Translations under genes and position numbers: made by a program | Origin: a bacterium | Lineage (GTDB): Bacteria; Bacteroidota; Bacteroidia; B-17B0; Aurantibacillaceae | Direction of reading: 5' to 3' | Length of the DNA: 64,000 nucleotides | NCBI GenBank assembly: GCA_029945625.1 | Contig: JAQSCW010000002.1 | Coordinates: 186,001 to 250,000 of the forward strand | Notes under the pieces: model-generated | Told to the model about the DNA's origin: nothing | Databases searched by the model: none | What the model saw: the letters and a program-made list of their open reading frames with translations, nothing else | In this document: piece by piece, positions 54,116 through 63,367 of the stretch | Layout: every line of letters begins with the position of its first letter | Position numbering within the stretch: the stretch's first letter is position 1

Positions 54116-55144
54116 ATGGCAAAACAATCTTCAGTCCTTTTGATCTATACCGGCGGAACCATTGGTATGATTGAAGATGCGCACACGGGAGAATTAAAAC
54201 CTTTTGATTTTAGATCGCTCACCAAACAAATTCCCGAACTCACTAAATTTGACATTCATTTATCGGCTATTTCTTTTGAAAATCCCATCGATTCTTCCAA
54301 CATGCATCCCGATGTATGGGTGGAATTGGCGGGGATTGTGAAGAAGAATTACAATTTATATGATGGTTTCGTAATTCTGCATGGCAGCGACACCATGAGC
54401 TTTACGGCCAGTGCCTTGAGTTTTATGCTCGAGAATCTCGACAAACCGGTTGTACTCACGGGCTCTCAATTACCCATTGGAATGATTCGCACAGATGGTA
54501 AAGAGAACCTCATCACCTCTATTGAAATTGCGGGGACAAAAAGCAAAGGAAAAGCCATTGTTAGAGAAGTCTGCATTTATTTTGAATACAAATTATACCG
54601 CGGTAATCGTACTATTAAATATAACAGTTTACATTTTGACGCATTTCGATCACCCAATTATCCCACCCTTGCTGAGGCGGGAGTGAGCATCAGTTACAAC
54701 ACCAACGCGCTGCTAAAGCACACAGGAAAAGTTTTGAAAGTACATACAAATTTGGAGAACGACATTGCAGTATTAAAGTTGTTTCCGGGCATTAGCAGGC
54801 AAATCACGTCAGCCATTTTGCAATCTCCCGGACTAAAAGCCGTAATCCTTGAAACATTTGGATCGGGCAACGCCAGTACTGAACCCTGGTTTTTGAACGA
54901 AATTAAACAAACCATTGCCAGGGAAATTATTATACTCAATATTACTCAGTGCAGTGAAGGCAAGGTGATGCAGGGCAAATATGAAACCAGTTCACAGTTA
55001 AAAAAATTAGGTGTTATTGGCGGTGCAGATCTCACCTTTGAAAGCGCGGTGGCCAAACTTATGTTTTTATTAGGACAGAAACTCACCAAAACACAAATTA
55101 AAAAAAAGCTACTCGAAAATTTGAGGGGCGAATTAAGCAACTAA
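54116..55144 (+). CDS. ansA: Type I L-asparaginase
   Basis: This 342-aa protein starts MAKQSSVLLIYTGGTIGM. Catalytic threonines lie in YTGGTIG (about residues 11-17) and HGSDTMSFTASALSF (near 90). TGSQLPIGMIRTDGKENL is typical. It hydrolyses L-asparagine to aspartate and ammonia. The absence of a signal peptide fits the cytoplasmic type I enzyme. Start chosen at ATG 54116; the longer frame begins at a TTG inside the terminator. It is six bases before the next gene and probably co-transcribed. Confidence 0.9.
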   Translation: MAKQSSVLLIYTGGTIGMIEDAHTGELKPFDFRSLTKQIPELTKFDIHLSAISFENPIDSSNMHPDVWVELAGIVKKNYNLYDGFVILHGSDTMSFTASALSFMLENLDKPVVLTGSQLPIGMIRTDGKENLITSIEIAGTKSKGKAIVREVCIYFEYKLYRGNRTIKYNSLHFDAFRSPNYPTLAEAGVSISYNTNALLKHTGKVLKVHTNLENDIAVLKLFPGISRQITSAILQSPGLKAVILETFGSGNASTEPWFLNEIKQTIAREIIILNITQCSEGKVMQGKYETSSQLKKLGVIGGADLTFESAVAKLMFLLGQKLTKTQIKKKLLENLRGELSN

Positions 55145-55150
55145 ACCATT

Positions 55151-56521
55151 ATGAAAGTTTGTCAAAACATCCTCGAAACTATTGGTCATACGCCCATGGT
55201 AAAATTAAACAAGATTGTAAAAGATCTGCCTTGCGACGTGTATGCAAAGGTGGAGACCTTTAATCCCGGAAATTCGATTAAAGATCGTATGGCCATAAAA
55301 ATGATTGAAGATGCCGAGAAAGACGGTCGTTTAAAACCGGGCGGAACCATTATTGAAGGCACCAGCGGCAACACGGGAATGGGATTGGCCATTGGGGCAG
55401 TGATTAAAGGATACAAATGTATTTTCACAACGACCGATAAACAAAGTAAAGAAAAAGTAGATGCCCTGCGCGCATTTGGTGCTGAAGTGATTGTGTGTCC
55501 AACCGACGTAGATCCCGAAGACCCCCGCTCCTACTATTCTGTATCATCGCGCCTCGTGAATGAAATTCCAAATTCATGGAAACCCAATCAATATGATAAT
55601 TTAAGTAACAGCATTGCGCATTACGAACAAACCGGACCTGAAATTTGGGACCAAACCGACGGGAAGATTACGCATTTAGTGGTAGGCGTTGGAACCGGCG
55701 GTACCATTAGCGGCACTGCCAAATTTTTGAAAGAAAAAAATCCGAACATAAAAGTTTACGGCATCGATACCTATGGGTCGGTGTTTAAGAAATACAAAGA
55801 AACCGGCATTTTTGACAAAAACGAGATTTACTCGTACATCACCGAAGGAATTGGAGAAGATTTTTTGCCCGCCAATGTTGATTTTAGCCTTATCGACTTA
55901 TTTGAAAAAGTAACGGATAAAGACGCCGCGGTAATGACTCGACGCATTCCTCGTGAAGAAGGCATTTTTGCCGGAAACAGCGCAGGCTCTGCTTTGGCCG
56001 GAATCATGCAATTGAAGGACAAATTTAAAAAAGGGGATATGGTGGTGGTGATCTTTCATGATCATGGCACACGCTATTTAGGAAAAATGTTTAACGACGA
56101 CTGGATGCGCGAACGGCATTTTTTAGAAGTAAGCAAACCGAAAGCGATTGATTTGGTGGCGAATCATAAAAATCTCAAATTACTAACCATCGACGAAAGC
56201 GCCACAGTAAACGATGCCTGGGAGATCATGAACAAATACGATGTATCGCAACTTCCGGTAAAAAGAGGAGCTGAATTTGTGGGTTCACTTTCAGAAAGCT
56301 ATTTATTCACGAAATTGATGGAAAACAGTGAAGTAAAAAATCAACTGATCAAAACGGTGATGCAAGCCGGCTTCCCAATGGTGGGAGAAAAAGCGCCCAT
56401 AGAAGAAGTAAGTAAATTGATTACCCGCGATAATAACGCCGTCCTTTTAAGTGACTTAGGTGGCAATATCCACATCATTACCAAACATGATATAATTCAA
56501 GCGGTAGCGCAAATGAGTTGA
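55151..56521 (+). CDS. Cystathionine beta-synthase (PLP enzyme plus CBS domains)
   Basis: This 456-aa protein has a PLP domain with NPGNSIKDRMAIKM (PLP lysine), EGTSGNTGMG, GVGTGGTISG, and AGNSAGSALAG. The C-terminal ~120 residues (335-456) form two CBS units: SATVNDAWEIMNKYDVSQLPVK and APIEEVSKLITRDNNAVLL. It condenses serine and homocysteine to cystathionine, or acts as cysteine synthase. CBS domains may sense adenosyl ligands. It is co-transcribed with the asparaginase gene. Confidence 0.9.
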   Translation: MKVCQNILETIGHTPMVKLNKIVKDLPCDVYAKVETFNPGNSIKDRMAIKMIEDAEKDGRLKPGGTIIEGTSGNTGMGLAIGAVIKGYKCIFTTTDKQSKEKVDALRAFGAEVIVCPTDVDPEDPRSYYSVSSRLVNEIPNSWKPNQYDNLSNSIAHYEQTGPEIWDQTDGKITHLVVGVGTGGTISGTAKFLKEKNPNIKVYGIDTYGSVFKKYKETGIFDKNEIYSYITEGIGEDFLPANVDFSLIDLFEKVTDKDAAVMTRRIPREEGIFAGNSAGSALAGIMQLKDKFKKGDMVVVIFHDHGTRYLGKMFNDDWMRERHFLEVSKPKAIDLVANHKNLKLLTIDESATVNDAWEIMNKYDVSQLPVKRGAEFVGSLSESYLFTKLMENSEVKNQLIKTVMQAGFPMVGEKAPIEEVSKLITRDNNAVLLSDLGGNIHIITKHDIIQAVAQMS

Positions 56522-56621
56522 TGTTTGTGTTGGTCCCTGAGTCAAATTTGCAGAGAAGTAGTACGGCATGCTGATTTTGTTCTTGGGTTAACTTTTGCAA
56601 CGGAATTTCTGCAGTTATCGC

Positions 56622-57704
56622 TTACCACACAAACGTAAGCCCCATCATGAGCGAATTGCCCGGAAATGCCATTTTGGTATAGGTACACGCGAAGGCAAAG
56701 CGTTTCACTTTAAAACCAATTCCAAAACTAAAGGCGTTGGCACCTCGGCGCTCAGGCAAGGTCATTTCAACCTGACGGCGGTAATTGTATGCCACTCGTA
56801 AACTAAAATTCTTAGTGATCAAAATCTCAGTTCCCAGCACCACATGTCGCATAAAATTATCGGCAGTATGTCCCGCCTTTACAGTGAACTTTTGCCAGGA
56901 GGTGGAATCGGCAGTTGGTGTATTTGAAAACGAACTGTTTTTTCCGGCAGTATCAATAGGACTTATATACCGCAAATTCCATTTTAGAAGTTGGTCATAT
57001 ACGACAAAGACCCGAAAAGGGGCCTTTGCTAATTTTTTGCTCAAGCCCAACTGAACCGTTGAGGGAAGGGATTCTTTCTCATTGGTGATGTTCGAATAAT
57101 TTTTCCACATATATCCCACATTCCTTGCAAGTAAACTGGCTGTGAAATCTTTCTTTGAATGATAGGTCACTCCAAAATCGAGGGCATTGCCAAAAGATTT
57201 ATAACTATCGTATTGAGAAATGATGGTTTTGAGTGCCACCCCAACGGTAAACATACTATCGGCCAAAGGTTTGGCGTAGTGCAGATTTATGGAATAATCG
57301 TTGGCATAAAAATCGCGTGTTTTGCTTCCCAGTTCATCGTAACCATAAAACTTCCCGTAATTAAAAGCTTGCATGGTGATGGCGGCAGTGCCGTAGTGTT
57401 TTAAGCTGTGAGCATACGCTAAACTGTAGTAATTAATATTTCCCACATAATTACAGTAATTAAAGGCAGCCTGTTTCAGCATATCAGGATTTAACAAGGC
57501 AGGATTGCTGTGAATGAGGTTAATATCATCGCCCCAGATCGACATGCTGCTTCCTCCATTTGCTGCTGCCCGTGCAGTCATCGGAATATCGAGGAAACGA
57601 AATGTTTTGGTGCCGCCCACCTGTGACATACCATTAAGAGACAGAAATATAATTATAAAAATAGATCCTTTTTTCAATGACTTTATAACGGAGTGCCGGC
57701 GCAT
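56622..57704 (-). CDS. porQ: T9SS protein PorQ
   Basis: This 360-aa protein has a signal peptide (SIFIIIFLSLNGMS) and a barrel-like body. The start GGTKTFRFLDIPMTARAAANGG, SNPALLNPDMLKQAAF, and end FAFACTYTKMAFPGNSLMMGLTFVW fit PorQ. In T9SS, PorQ belongs with PorU, PorV and PorZ in the attachment complex at the outer membrane. No PorV, PorU or PorZ genes lie next to it. A TAAATTTG box (57729-57722) precedes it inside the end of the LytTR gene. Confidence 0.85.
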   Translation of the reverse strand: MRRHSVIKSLKKGSIFIIIFLSLNGMSQVGGTKTFRFLDIPMTARAAANGGSSMSIWGDDINLIHSNPALLNPDMLKQAAFNYCNYVGNINYYSLAYAHSLKHYGTAAITMQAFNYGKFYGYDELGSKTRDFYANDYSINLHYAKPLADSMFTVGVALKTIISQYDSYKSFGNALDFGVTYHSKKDFTASLLARNVGYMWKNYSNITNEKESLPSTVQLGLSKKLAKAPFRVFVVYDQLLKWNLRYISPIDTAGKNSSFSNTPTADSTSWQKFTVKAGHTADNFMRHVVLGTEILITKNFSLRVAYNYRRQVEMTLPERRGANAFSFGIGFKVKRFAFACTYTKMAFPGNSLMMGLTFVW

Positions 57705-57726
57705 ATTATTGCTTAAAAATACAAAT

Positions 57727-58440
57727 TTACAAACTCATCATGTCTTTGAGGCGAACAGCCTGACGTCGTGATATTTCAATTTCCTTACCATCTTTCAATT
57801 TTACATTCAAGCCACCATTGAACCATGTTTCAATACCGGCAATATAAGACAAATTGATCATGTGCTTGCGGCTGGCTCTGAAAAATTGTTTTTCATCCAA
57901 CCGTGTTTCAAGACTGTTTAGGCTTCTCAATATAAGGGGCTTAAAATTCTCAAAATACACCCTCACATAATTCCCTTCCGATTCAAATAAACGAATATCA
58001 GAAAGTCGAACAAACCAACACTTGTCGCCATCCTTAATAAACACCATGTCGCCACTGGTAAGAGGTGAATCGTTGTCGAGTTTAGTGGCAGATTCTTTAA
58101 CTGTAAGTTTTTTTATCGTTTCGGCCAAACGATCCGGCTGAACAGGTTTCAGCAAATAATCAAAGGCATTTATTTCAAAGGCCTTTATCGCATGTTGATC
58201 GTGCGCCGTAATAAACACCACATCAACTGCTCCTGAGATCTCCTCCGCCAGCTCAAGTCCGCTTTTACCGGGCATTTGGATATCGCAAAAGATGATATCG
58301 GGTTTCAGGCTTTCAATTTTCTCTTTGGCCTCTGTGGCATCCGAACACTCTGCTACCACCTCAATTTCTTTGTAGGCAGACAATAAGCTTTTTAACTCCT
58401 GGCGAGCCAATCTTTCATCATCAATTAGTATTACTTTCAT
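57727..58440 (-). CDS. LytTR-family response regulator
   Basis: This 237-aa protein has an N-terminal receiver domain (MKVILIDDERLARQEL, phospho-acceptor Asp 53 in FCDIQMPGKSG) and a LytTR DNA-binding domain (~140-237: VFIKDGDKCWFVRLSDIRLF, FFRASRKHMINLSYI, IEISRRQAVRLKDM). It forms a pair with the kinase 39 bases upstream. Both fit the AgrA/LytR type. Targets are unknown. It lies 22 bases before porQ, so a link to the secretion genes is possible. Confidence 0.9.
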   Translation of the reverse strand: MKVILIDDERLARQELKSLLSAYKEIEVVAECSDATEAKEKIESLKPDIIFCDIQMPGKSGLELAEEISGAVDVVFITAHDQHAIKAFEINAFDYLLKPVQPDRLAETIKKLTVKESATKLDNDSPLTSGDMVFIKDGDKCWFVRLSDIRLFESEGNYVRVYFENFKPLILRSLNSLETRLDEKQFFRASRKHMINLSYIAGIETWFNGGLNVKLKDGKEIEISRRQAVRLKDMMSL

Positions 58441-58479
58441 AGTTAACAGTTGCTATTAGGTTTATCTATCTTTAAACTA

Positions 58480-59553
58480 TTATTTCAAAGGTATGTTAAT
58501 GGCCACAACTACCAAATCATTTACCGCTTTCACGTCAATGGTACCCCTGTTTCCATACAAGAGATTAAGACGCTGTGCTGAATTAGTAAGACCTACACCG
58601 GTGGCGGAGGATTCAGTTCTGATTTTTCCTGTATTGGAGATCACTATTTTCAAATCATCGCCCAATTGCTCTGCTTCAACGAGGATCGTTCCCTTTCCCG
58701 GATGTTTGGAAATACCATGTTTAATCGCATTTTCAACCTGAGACTGAATGATAAAAGGAGGGATGAGACAAGTGGTCACTTCTTCTGTTACTGCAAATTC
58801 ATAGTGGAGTCGTTCTTCATAACGAATTTTCTCGAGTTCCAGATAATCTTTCACCAAATTGAGTTCTTCCTTCAAGGGTATCACTTTGCTTTTATCGAGG
58901 AGAAGAGTGCTTCTGAGCATGTTTGATAACCGGGTGACTGCTACCTTCGCTTTGTTGGGATCTTCATCAATAAGAGCTCGAATACTGTTCATACAATTAA
59001 AAATGAAATGCGGATTCAACTGCGCTTTCAGATTATTGAGTTCCGATTCTCTGCTGGCGGCCAGATAACGAAGCGAATTTATTTCGACCCGCTTATAATT
59101 TTGAAAATATTGGAAACCGAAATAGATACCGTTCCAAAGGCAAAATACGACGGTGAAATTAAGCACGTATTCTGAGGCGGTCACAAGATTGAGATCAATG
59201 GGTGCCCCGCCAAAGATTCTCGTCAACAGTAAGATTAGCAAAAAAAATAAATTGCCCTTTAAAAAACTAAAAACAAGAACAAATACAATCTGCGCAGGTA
59301 CACTTAACCGCAGTACATGCCAGAGTTTCACCAGCGAGCGGTAGGCGTGAGAAATGGCGATTCCGGCCAAAAGCATGATAAAATAGATCAAGTACTCTCT
59401 GTACGTCGACAACGTGCTGAGTCCTTGAAAAATGGAATTGACCACCACATAAAATGACCAACCAATAATTTGGCAGTACCAATAAATATGAACTTTTTTA
59501 GTCACTCGAATACTCGCGAAAAATACGGAATTAATTGCTGATGGTCCACTCAT
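58480..59553 (-). CDS. LytS-type sensor histidine kinase
   Basis: This 357-aa protein has four N-terminal membrane helices (~20-140), the His_kinase segment LKAQLNPHFIFNCMNSIRAL (His about residue 182) and HATPase motifs (KHGISKHPGKGTI, GVGLTNSAQRL). Start at ATG 59553 (MSGPSAINSV), overlapping the end of the PPIase gene by 23 bases. The TTG 59571 is an earlier alternative. No extracellular sensing domain is visible, so the signal is likely perceived in the membrane. Confidence 0.9.
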   Translation of the reverse strand: MSGPSAINSVFFASIRVTKKVHIYWYCQIIGWSFYVVVNSIFQGLSTLSTYREYLIYFIMLLAGIAISHAYRSLVKLWHVLRLSVPAQIVFVLVFSFLKGNLFFLLILLLTRIFGGAPIDLNLVTASEYVLNFTVVFCLWNGIYFGFQYFQNYKRVEINSLRYLAASRESELNNLKAQLNPHFIFNCMNSIRALIDEDPNKAKVAVTRLSNMLRSTLLLDKSKVIPLKEELNLVKDYLELEKIRYEERLHYEFAVTEEVTTCLIPPFIIQSQVENAIKHGISKHPGKGTILVEAEQLGDDLKIVISNTGKIRTESSATGVGLTNSAQRLNLLYGNRGTIDVKAVNDLVVVAINIPLK

Positions 59554-60871
59554 TATCGAATGGGCAGGCAAATTCGGAGTCTAATTTAATATAAGTGATT
59601 CTTGACTTTTTTTTGATCCAGTCTTTTGTAATTGTTTTCTTCTTTTCGTTAGTAGCCATTCCCATAATACGCTGGTAATCTTCCTTCAAATTTGCTTTAT
59701 GGGGATCGATCCGGTTCTTTAATTTTAAAATGCGGAATCCGGGTTTTCCATCCACGCCGGTATATTGCATTGGTTTAGAAATCTCGCCAATTTCCATACT
59801 ATTGAGCGTGGCGATGAGGTTCTTGTCGATCTGACTGAGTATTTCGTTATCAAACCGTGTACTGGCGGTTTGCGGGTTGATCATTAATCCGCCATTAAGT
59901 TTTGTATCGGCATCATCACTAAAGCGCTTCACCGCGTCTTCAAAGCTTATATGCCCTTCACGTATTTCGGTATAAATTGAATCGAGTTGTTTTTTACTTC
60001 TCAAGAAATCGTCGTTTGTAATCTTAGGAATGATAAGTATGTGCCTCAAATCGATGAGTTCTCCCCTTCGTTGAACAAGTTCTACAAAATGGTAACCATA
60101 AGCCGATTCAAAGATGTGTGAGATCTCACCGGGCTTCAAACGAAAAGCAACTGACTCAAATACCGGATCAAATTGGCCTTTGCCAATGTTCGCATAAAAA
60201 CCGCCATCTTTGGCTGATCCCGGATCTTCACTGTACAGGCGGGCCAGGGTGCTCATGCTCACTTCACCTTTGATCACACGCTGACGGTATGATTCAAGGG
60301 TCTCTTTCGCATTCTTCTTTGCTTCTGCGCTATAAGTTGGTTTTTTTACCAATTGCTGAAGTTCAACCTCCGATTCAATAAGCGGAAGACTATCAACAGG
60401 AATGGTACCATAAAAGTGTCGTACTTCCGCCGGCGTTAATTTTATTTCGCCGGTGATCTTCCCGTTCATTTTCTCAGCCAGAAGCTGTTCCTGAACATCC
60501 GAGCGAAGTTCGTCCTTGATCACATTGGTGCGTTTGCCGTAAAATTCTTCCAGTTTTTGTTCGGTACCAAATTGACTAATAAAATATGCCATTCTTCTAC
60601 TCAACTCGGTTTCCACTTCGGTGTCGGTAACCGTTACGCTATCTCTGTCGGCTTGGGCCACCAATAATTTTTGAAATACTAATAGTTCATAGGCTTTGCA
60701 TCTGTTAATAGGCACATTTTGTCCCTCGCGTTCCAACATCACATTTTGAAGATCACTGAGTAATACCGGATATTTTGCAACGACCCCTATCACCTTATCA
60801 ATTACCTGAGATTGGCCTTGCATTAATAGGCCACTTAGCAACAAAGTAATAAGAATTCCGTACCTGAACAT
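59531..60871 (-). CDS. SurA-like parvulin peptidyl-prolyl isomerase
   Basis: This 446-aa protein has a signal peptide (MFRYGILITLLLSGLLMQGQS). The N-terminal chaperone-like part (QVIDKVIGVVAKYPVLLSDL) is followed by two parvulin domains (SMSTLARLYSEDPGSAKDGG, FVELVQRRGELIDLRHIL, and FEDAVKRFSDDADTKLNGG). It should help fold outer-membrane proteins in the periplasm. Its place between the kinase and the acylphosphatase, within a run ending in T9SS genes, fits a role in envelope assembly. Confidence 0.9.
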   Translation of the reverse strand: MFRYGILITLLLSGLLMQGQSQVIDKVIGVVAKYPVLLSDLQNVMLEREGQNVPINRCKAYELLVFQKLLVAQADRDSVTVTDTEVETELSRRMAYFISQFGTEQKLEEFYGKRTNVIKDELRSDVQEQLLAEKMNGKITGEIKLTPAEVRHFYGTIPVDSLPLIESEVELQQLVKKPTYSAEAKKNAKETLESYRQRVIKGEVSMSTLARLYSEDPGSAKDGGFYANIGKGQFDPVFESVAFRLKPGEISHIFESAYGYHFVELVQRRGELIDLRHILIIPKITNDDFLRSKKQLDSIYTEIREGHISFEDAVKRFSDDADTKLNGGLMINPQTASTRFDNEILSQIDKNLIATLNSMEIGEISKPMQYTGVDGKPGFRILKLKNRIDPHKANLKEDYQRIMGMATNEKKKTITKDWIKKKSRITYIKLDSEFACPFDNEWTISN

Positions 60872-60954
60872 GCGGGGTAAATTTACACAATTAATACTTG
60901 GAGGTGGTCGTCGATTTCTTAAAATTTGATAATTCGATCTACAGCAGGTGATCC

Positions 60955-61227
60955 CTATTTTTTTATTTCAAAGGTGTGGTATCCCTTTAAGTCGCATTCT
61001 TCGGCATGAACCTCCGTTACATCAGCACGTCGCGGACCCATATTGCACCATTCGATGAACAAATGCACATTTTCCTCTTCTCCTTCCGCCATAGCAATTA
61101 CCGAACCGTCGTGCATATTTCTTACAAACCCGGTAAGATCTAATTGATGGGCTTTTGCCTGGGCAGTATAACGGTAGTTAACGCCCTGCACTTTTCCCTT
61201 TACTACTATTTTATAGCTCCTTATCAT
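60955..61227 (-). CDS. Acylphosphatase
   Basis: This 90-aa protein carries KVQGVNYRYTAQAKA with the catalytic arginine and GFVRNMHDGSV with the asparagine. Length and motif order are normal. It hydrolyses acyl phosphates. I start at ATG 61227 (MIRSYKIVVKG); the upstream TTG 61248 is unlikely. The preceding gene ends 22 bases upstream. Confidence 0.9.
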   Translation of the reverse strand: MIRSYKIVVKGKVQGVNYRYTAQAKAHQLDLTGFVRNMHDGSVIAMAEGEEENVHLFIEWCNMGPRRADVTEVHAEECDLKGYHTFEIKK

Positions 61228-61249
61228 GTGCTTTTTAACCCTACTCAAT

Positions 61250-63358
61250 TTATTTTGTAGTATTAATCAAATTAAGACTTGTTTCTCCTATTACTTTAAA
61301 TGCCGTACGCCTGTTCTTTTGATGAGCAGCCTCAAACTCCGGACTTTTATCCACCATTTTGTCAATTTGCGTTTGAGGAATTATTGGTCGCGATTCACCA
61401 TAGCCATGCGCGATCATGCGTTTTTTTGAAATACCCTTAAAGATCATGTAGTCTACACAACTTTGGGCACGGGCCTGTGAGAGCTTTAAATTGTATTGAT
61501 CATTTCCCCGCGAATCGGTATGTGAACTTAATTCAATACTGAGATTATCATTTAATTGCAGTAAATCTACGATCTTATCCAAAATCTCCATAGATTTAGG
61601 ACGCAAGGTTGCTTTATTAAAATCATACTCTACGCCTTCAATTTCAATATCTCCTTCGGGAATCTTGTCCAAAACAAAATTCTCTTCAAAATGTTTGCTG
61701 TCGGTTAAGCCTTCTGTTACCACACTAGCGGGTCTTCCGAAATATTTACTTTTTTGCGCCTTTAAAAAATATTCAAAATTGGCTTTAAGGTCGGTTTTGT
61801 AATAGCCTTCCTCATCCGTAACTATATAAAATGGTTCATCGCGGTCATGTACATCTTTTATGGTGACTAGCGCCGAAACAATGGGGTCTCCGCTCTTACC
61901 GTCATACACATGTCCATCAAGGTCAAACTTAATAGGATCGTTGTTATAGCTATAAATATTATAACAATGTCCCCCCTCACAGTCCTTTCGATCACTCGCC
62001 ACAAAACCTTTTGTACCCAGATGATTTGTTATATAATAAGAATCGTCTTTGGGTGAATTAATTGGTGCGTTTAAATTTACAGGTACCTGATACATCGAAT
62101 CATCTACATTTAACGATGATTTAAGAACATCTAAACCACCCAGACCCGGGTGCCCGTTAGAACTGAAATAGAGTGTTTTGCTCAAATCGTGAAAAAAGGG
62201 CGTTACTTCGTCGGCTTCAGTGTTTACGGGTACCCCAATATTTGTAGCTTCTCCTATAAATCCATTCTCATCGATGGGCGACATCCAAATGTCGAATCCT
62301 CCCTTACCGCCCGGTCGGTTCGAAGAAAAGAAAAGATTTTTTCCGTCTTCCGACACAAATGGTTGCTGTGTTTTATATCCCGGTCGGTTCACGTTCGTGT
62401 TCAGTTTCATGGCATCAAAAAACTTACCCCCCGAAGTTCTGGCCATATAAATAAATGCTTCGTTTCTGCTGTTGTTGCTCCAGCGGGTAAACAGCATCAC
62501 TTCATCGGGTGTTACCACAGCTGCTCCTTCGTGCAACGATGTATTTATGGGTCGCCCAAAATTAATAGGTCTTTGCCAAATGGTATCGTCCAAGGTGGTG
62601 AAATACAGATCGCAGAAGTAACGCGCGTCCTGTTTTTCAGGATCGGTAACCACCCCTCCTTTTCTTGCACTCGTAAAAAGCACCTTATCATCTCCACCAT
62701 AATACATGGGCGCAAAATTACTGGTGCCGGCATTAAACACGAAGGTGTCCATCAAATGTATGCTTGCTTTTCGGGGGATTAAGCTGTCTAATGCAAAGAA
62801 GCACCATGTTTCACGTTTGGCAGCAAGAAGCAACAAAGAATCAGTTCCTTTTCGTGCTTCCAAGTAGGTATCAAATGCGGTAAGTGCCTCCTGATACTGC
62901 TTTTCATTCATTAACGACAACCCATAAAAATAACCCGCATCTGCATAAACGTTTCGTTCCACACAGGTTTTGAACGCCGGCACTGCATGTGAATAATCAA
63001 AGTTCAAACGATAGCTCTGGGCCAAGCGGTATAGTATAAAATCGTATTTGCTTGTTTTAGCTACATTTTCTTTCGCCAAATTTGTGCTGTCTTTACGCCG
63101 GGTTGAAGATAATTCGGGCACTTTAAAAAGGGAGGGCATGTTTAAATTCACCAATTGGGCCTGATAAGGTATCACGTAACTTCTGAGAGCCGATGTGTCA
63201 TCAACCACTTTTGAATAATAAAGAGCCGCATTTGCATAGTCCCGCCGACCATAAGCCTCATCGGCCAGATCGATCCAAACTTTTTTCGACTGCGAAAAAA
63301 TAAGCAATGGCCCTGCCAGGAATATGAAAAAATAAACGAGTTTTATGGCCGATTTCAT
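61250..63358 (-). CDS. PorE-type OmpA/PD40/TPR protein
   Basis: This 702-aa protein has a signal peptide (IKLVYFFIFLAGPLLIFS). Domains in order: TPR-like repeats (~25-170), PD40 beta-propeller (~190-470: FVSEDGKNLFFSSNRPGGKGG, LYFSSNGHPGLGGLDVLKS), a CarboxypepD_reg-like domain (~490-575: GHVYDGKSGDPIVSALVTI), and an OmpA peptidoglycan-binding domain (~590-695: ELSSHTDSRG, LSQARAQ). This is the architecture of PorE of the T9SS. Its gene sits ten bases after a PorP/SprF gene. It likely anchors the secretion machine or a T9SS partner to peptidoglycan. Confidence 0.9.
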   Translation of the reverse strand: MKSAIKLVYFFIFLAGPLLIFSQSKKVWIDLADEAYGRRDYANAALYYSKVVDDTSALRSYVIPYQAQLVNLNMPSLFKVPELSSTRRKDSTNLAKENVAKTSKYDFILYRLAQSYRLNFDYSHAVPAFKTCVERNVYADAGYFYGLSLMNEKQYQEALTAFDTYLEARKGTDSLLLLAAKRETWCFFALDSLIPRKASIHLMDTFVFNAGTSNFAPMYYGGDDKVLFTSARKGGVVTDPEKQDARYFCDLYFTTLDDTIWQRPINFGRPINTSLHEGAAVVTPDEVMLFTRWSNNSRNEAFIYMARTSGGKFFDAMKLNTNVNRPGYKTQQPFVSEDGKNLFFSSNRPGGKGGFDIWMSPIDENGFIGEATNIGVPVNTEADEVTPFFHDLSKTLYFSSNGHPGLGGLDVLKSSLNVDDSMYQVPVNLNAPINSPKDDSYYITNHLGTKGFVASDRKDCEGGHCYNIYSYNNDPIKFDLDGHVYDGKSGDPIVSALVTIKDVHDRDEPFYIVTDEEGYYKTDLKANFEYFLKAQKSKYFGRPASVVTEGLTDSKHFEENFVLDKIPEGDIEIEGVEYDFNKATLRPKSMEILDKIVDLLQLNDNLSIELSSHTDSRGNDQYNLKLSQARAQSCVDYMIFKGISKKRMIAHGYGESRPIIPQTQIDKMVDKSPEFEAAHQKNRRTAFKVIGETSLNLINTTK

Positions 63359-63367
63359 AACAGGTAC

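Noticed and set aside
62150-62782. Long open frame of 210 codons opposite the PorE-type gene
   Set aside because: It is fully antisense to a well-supported gene and has no domain-like features.
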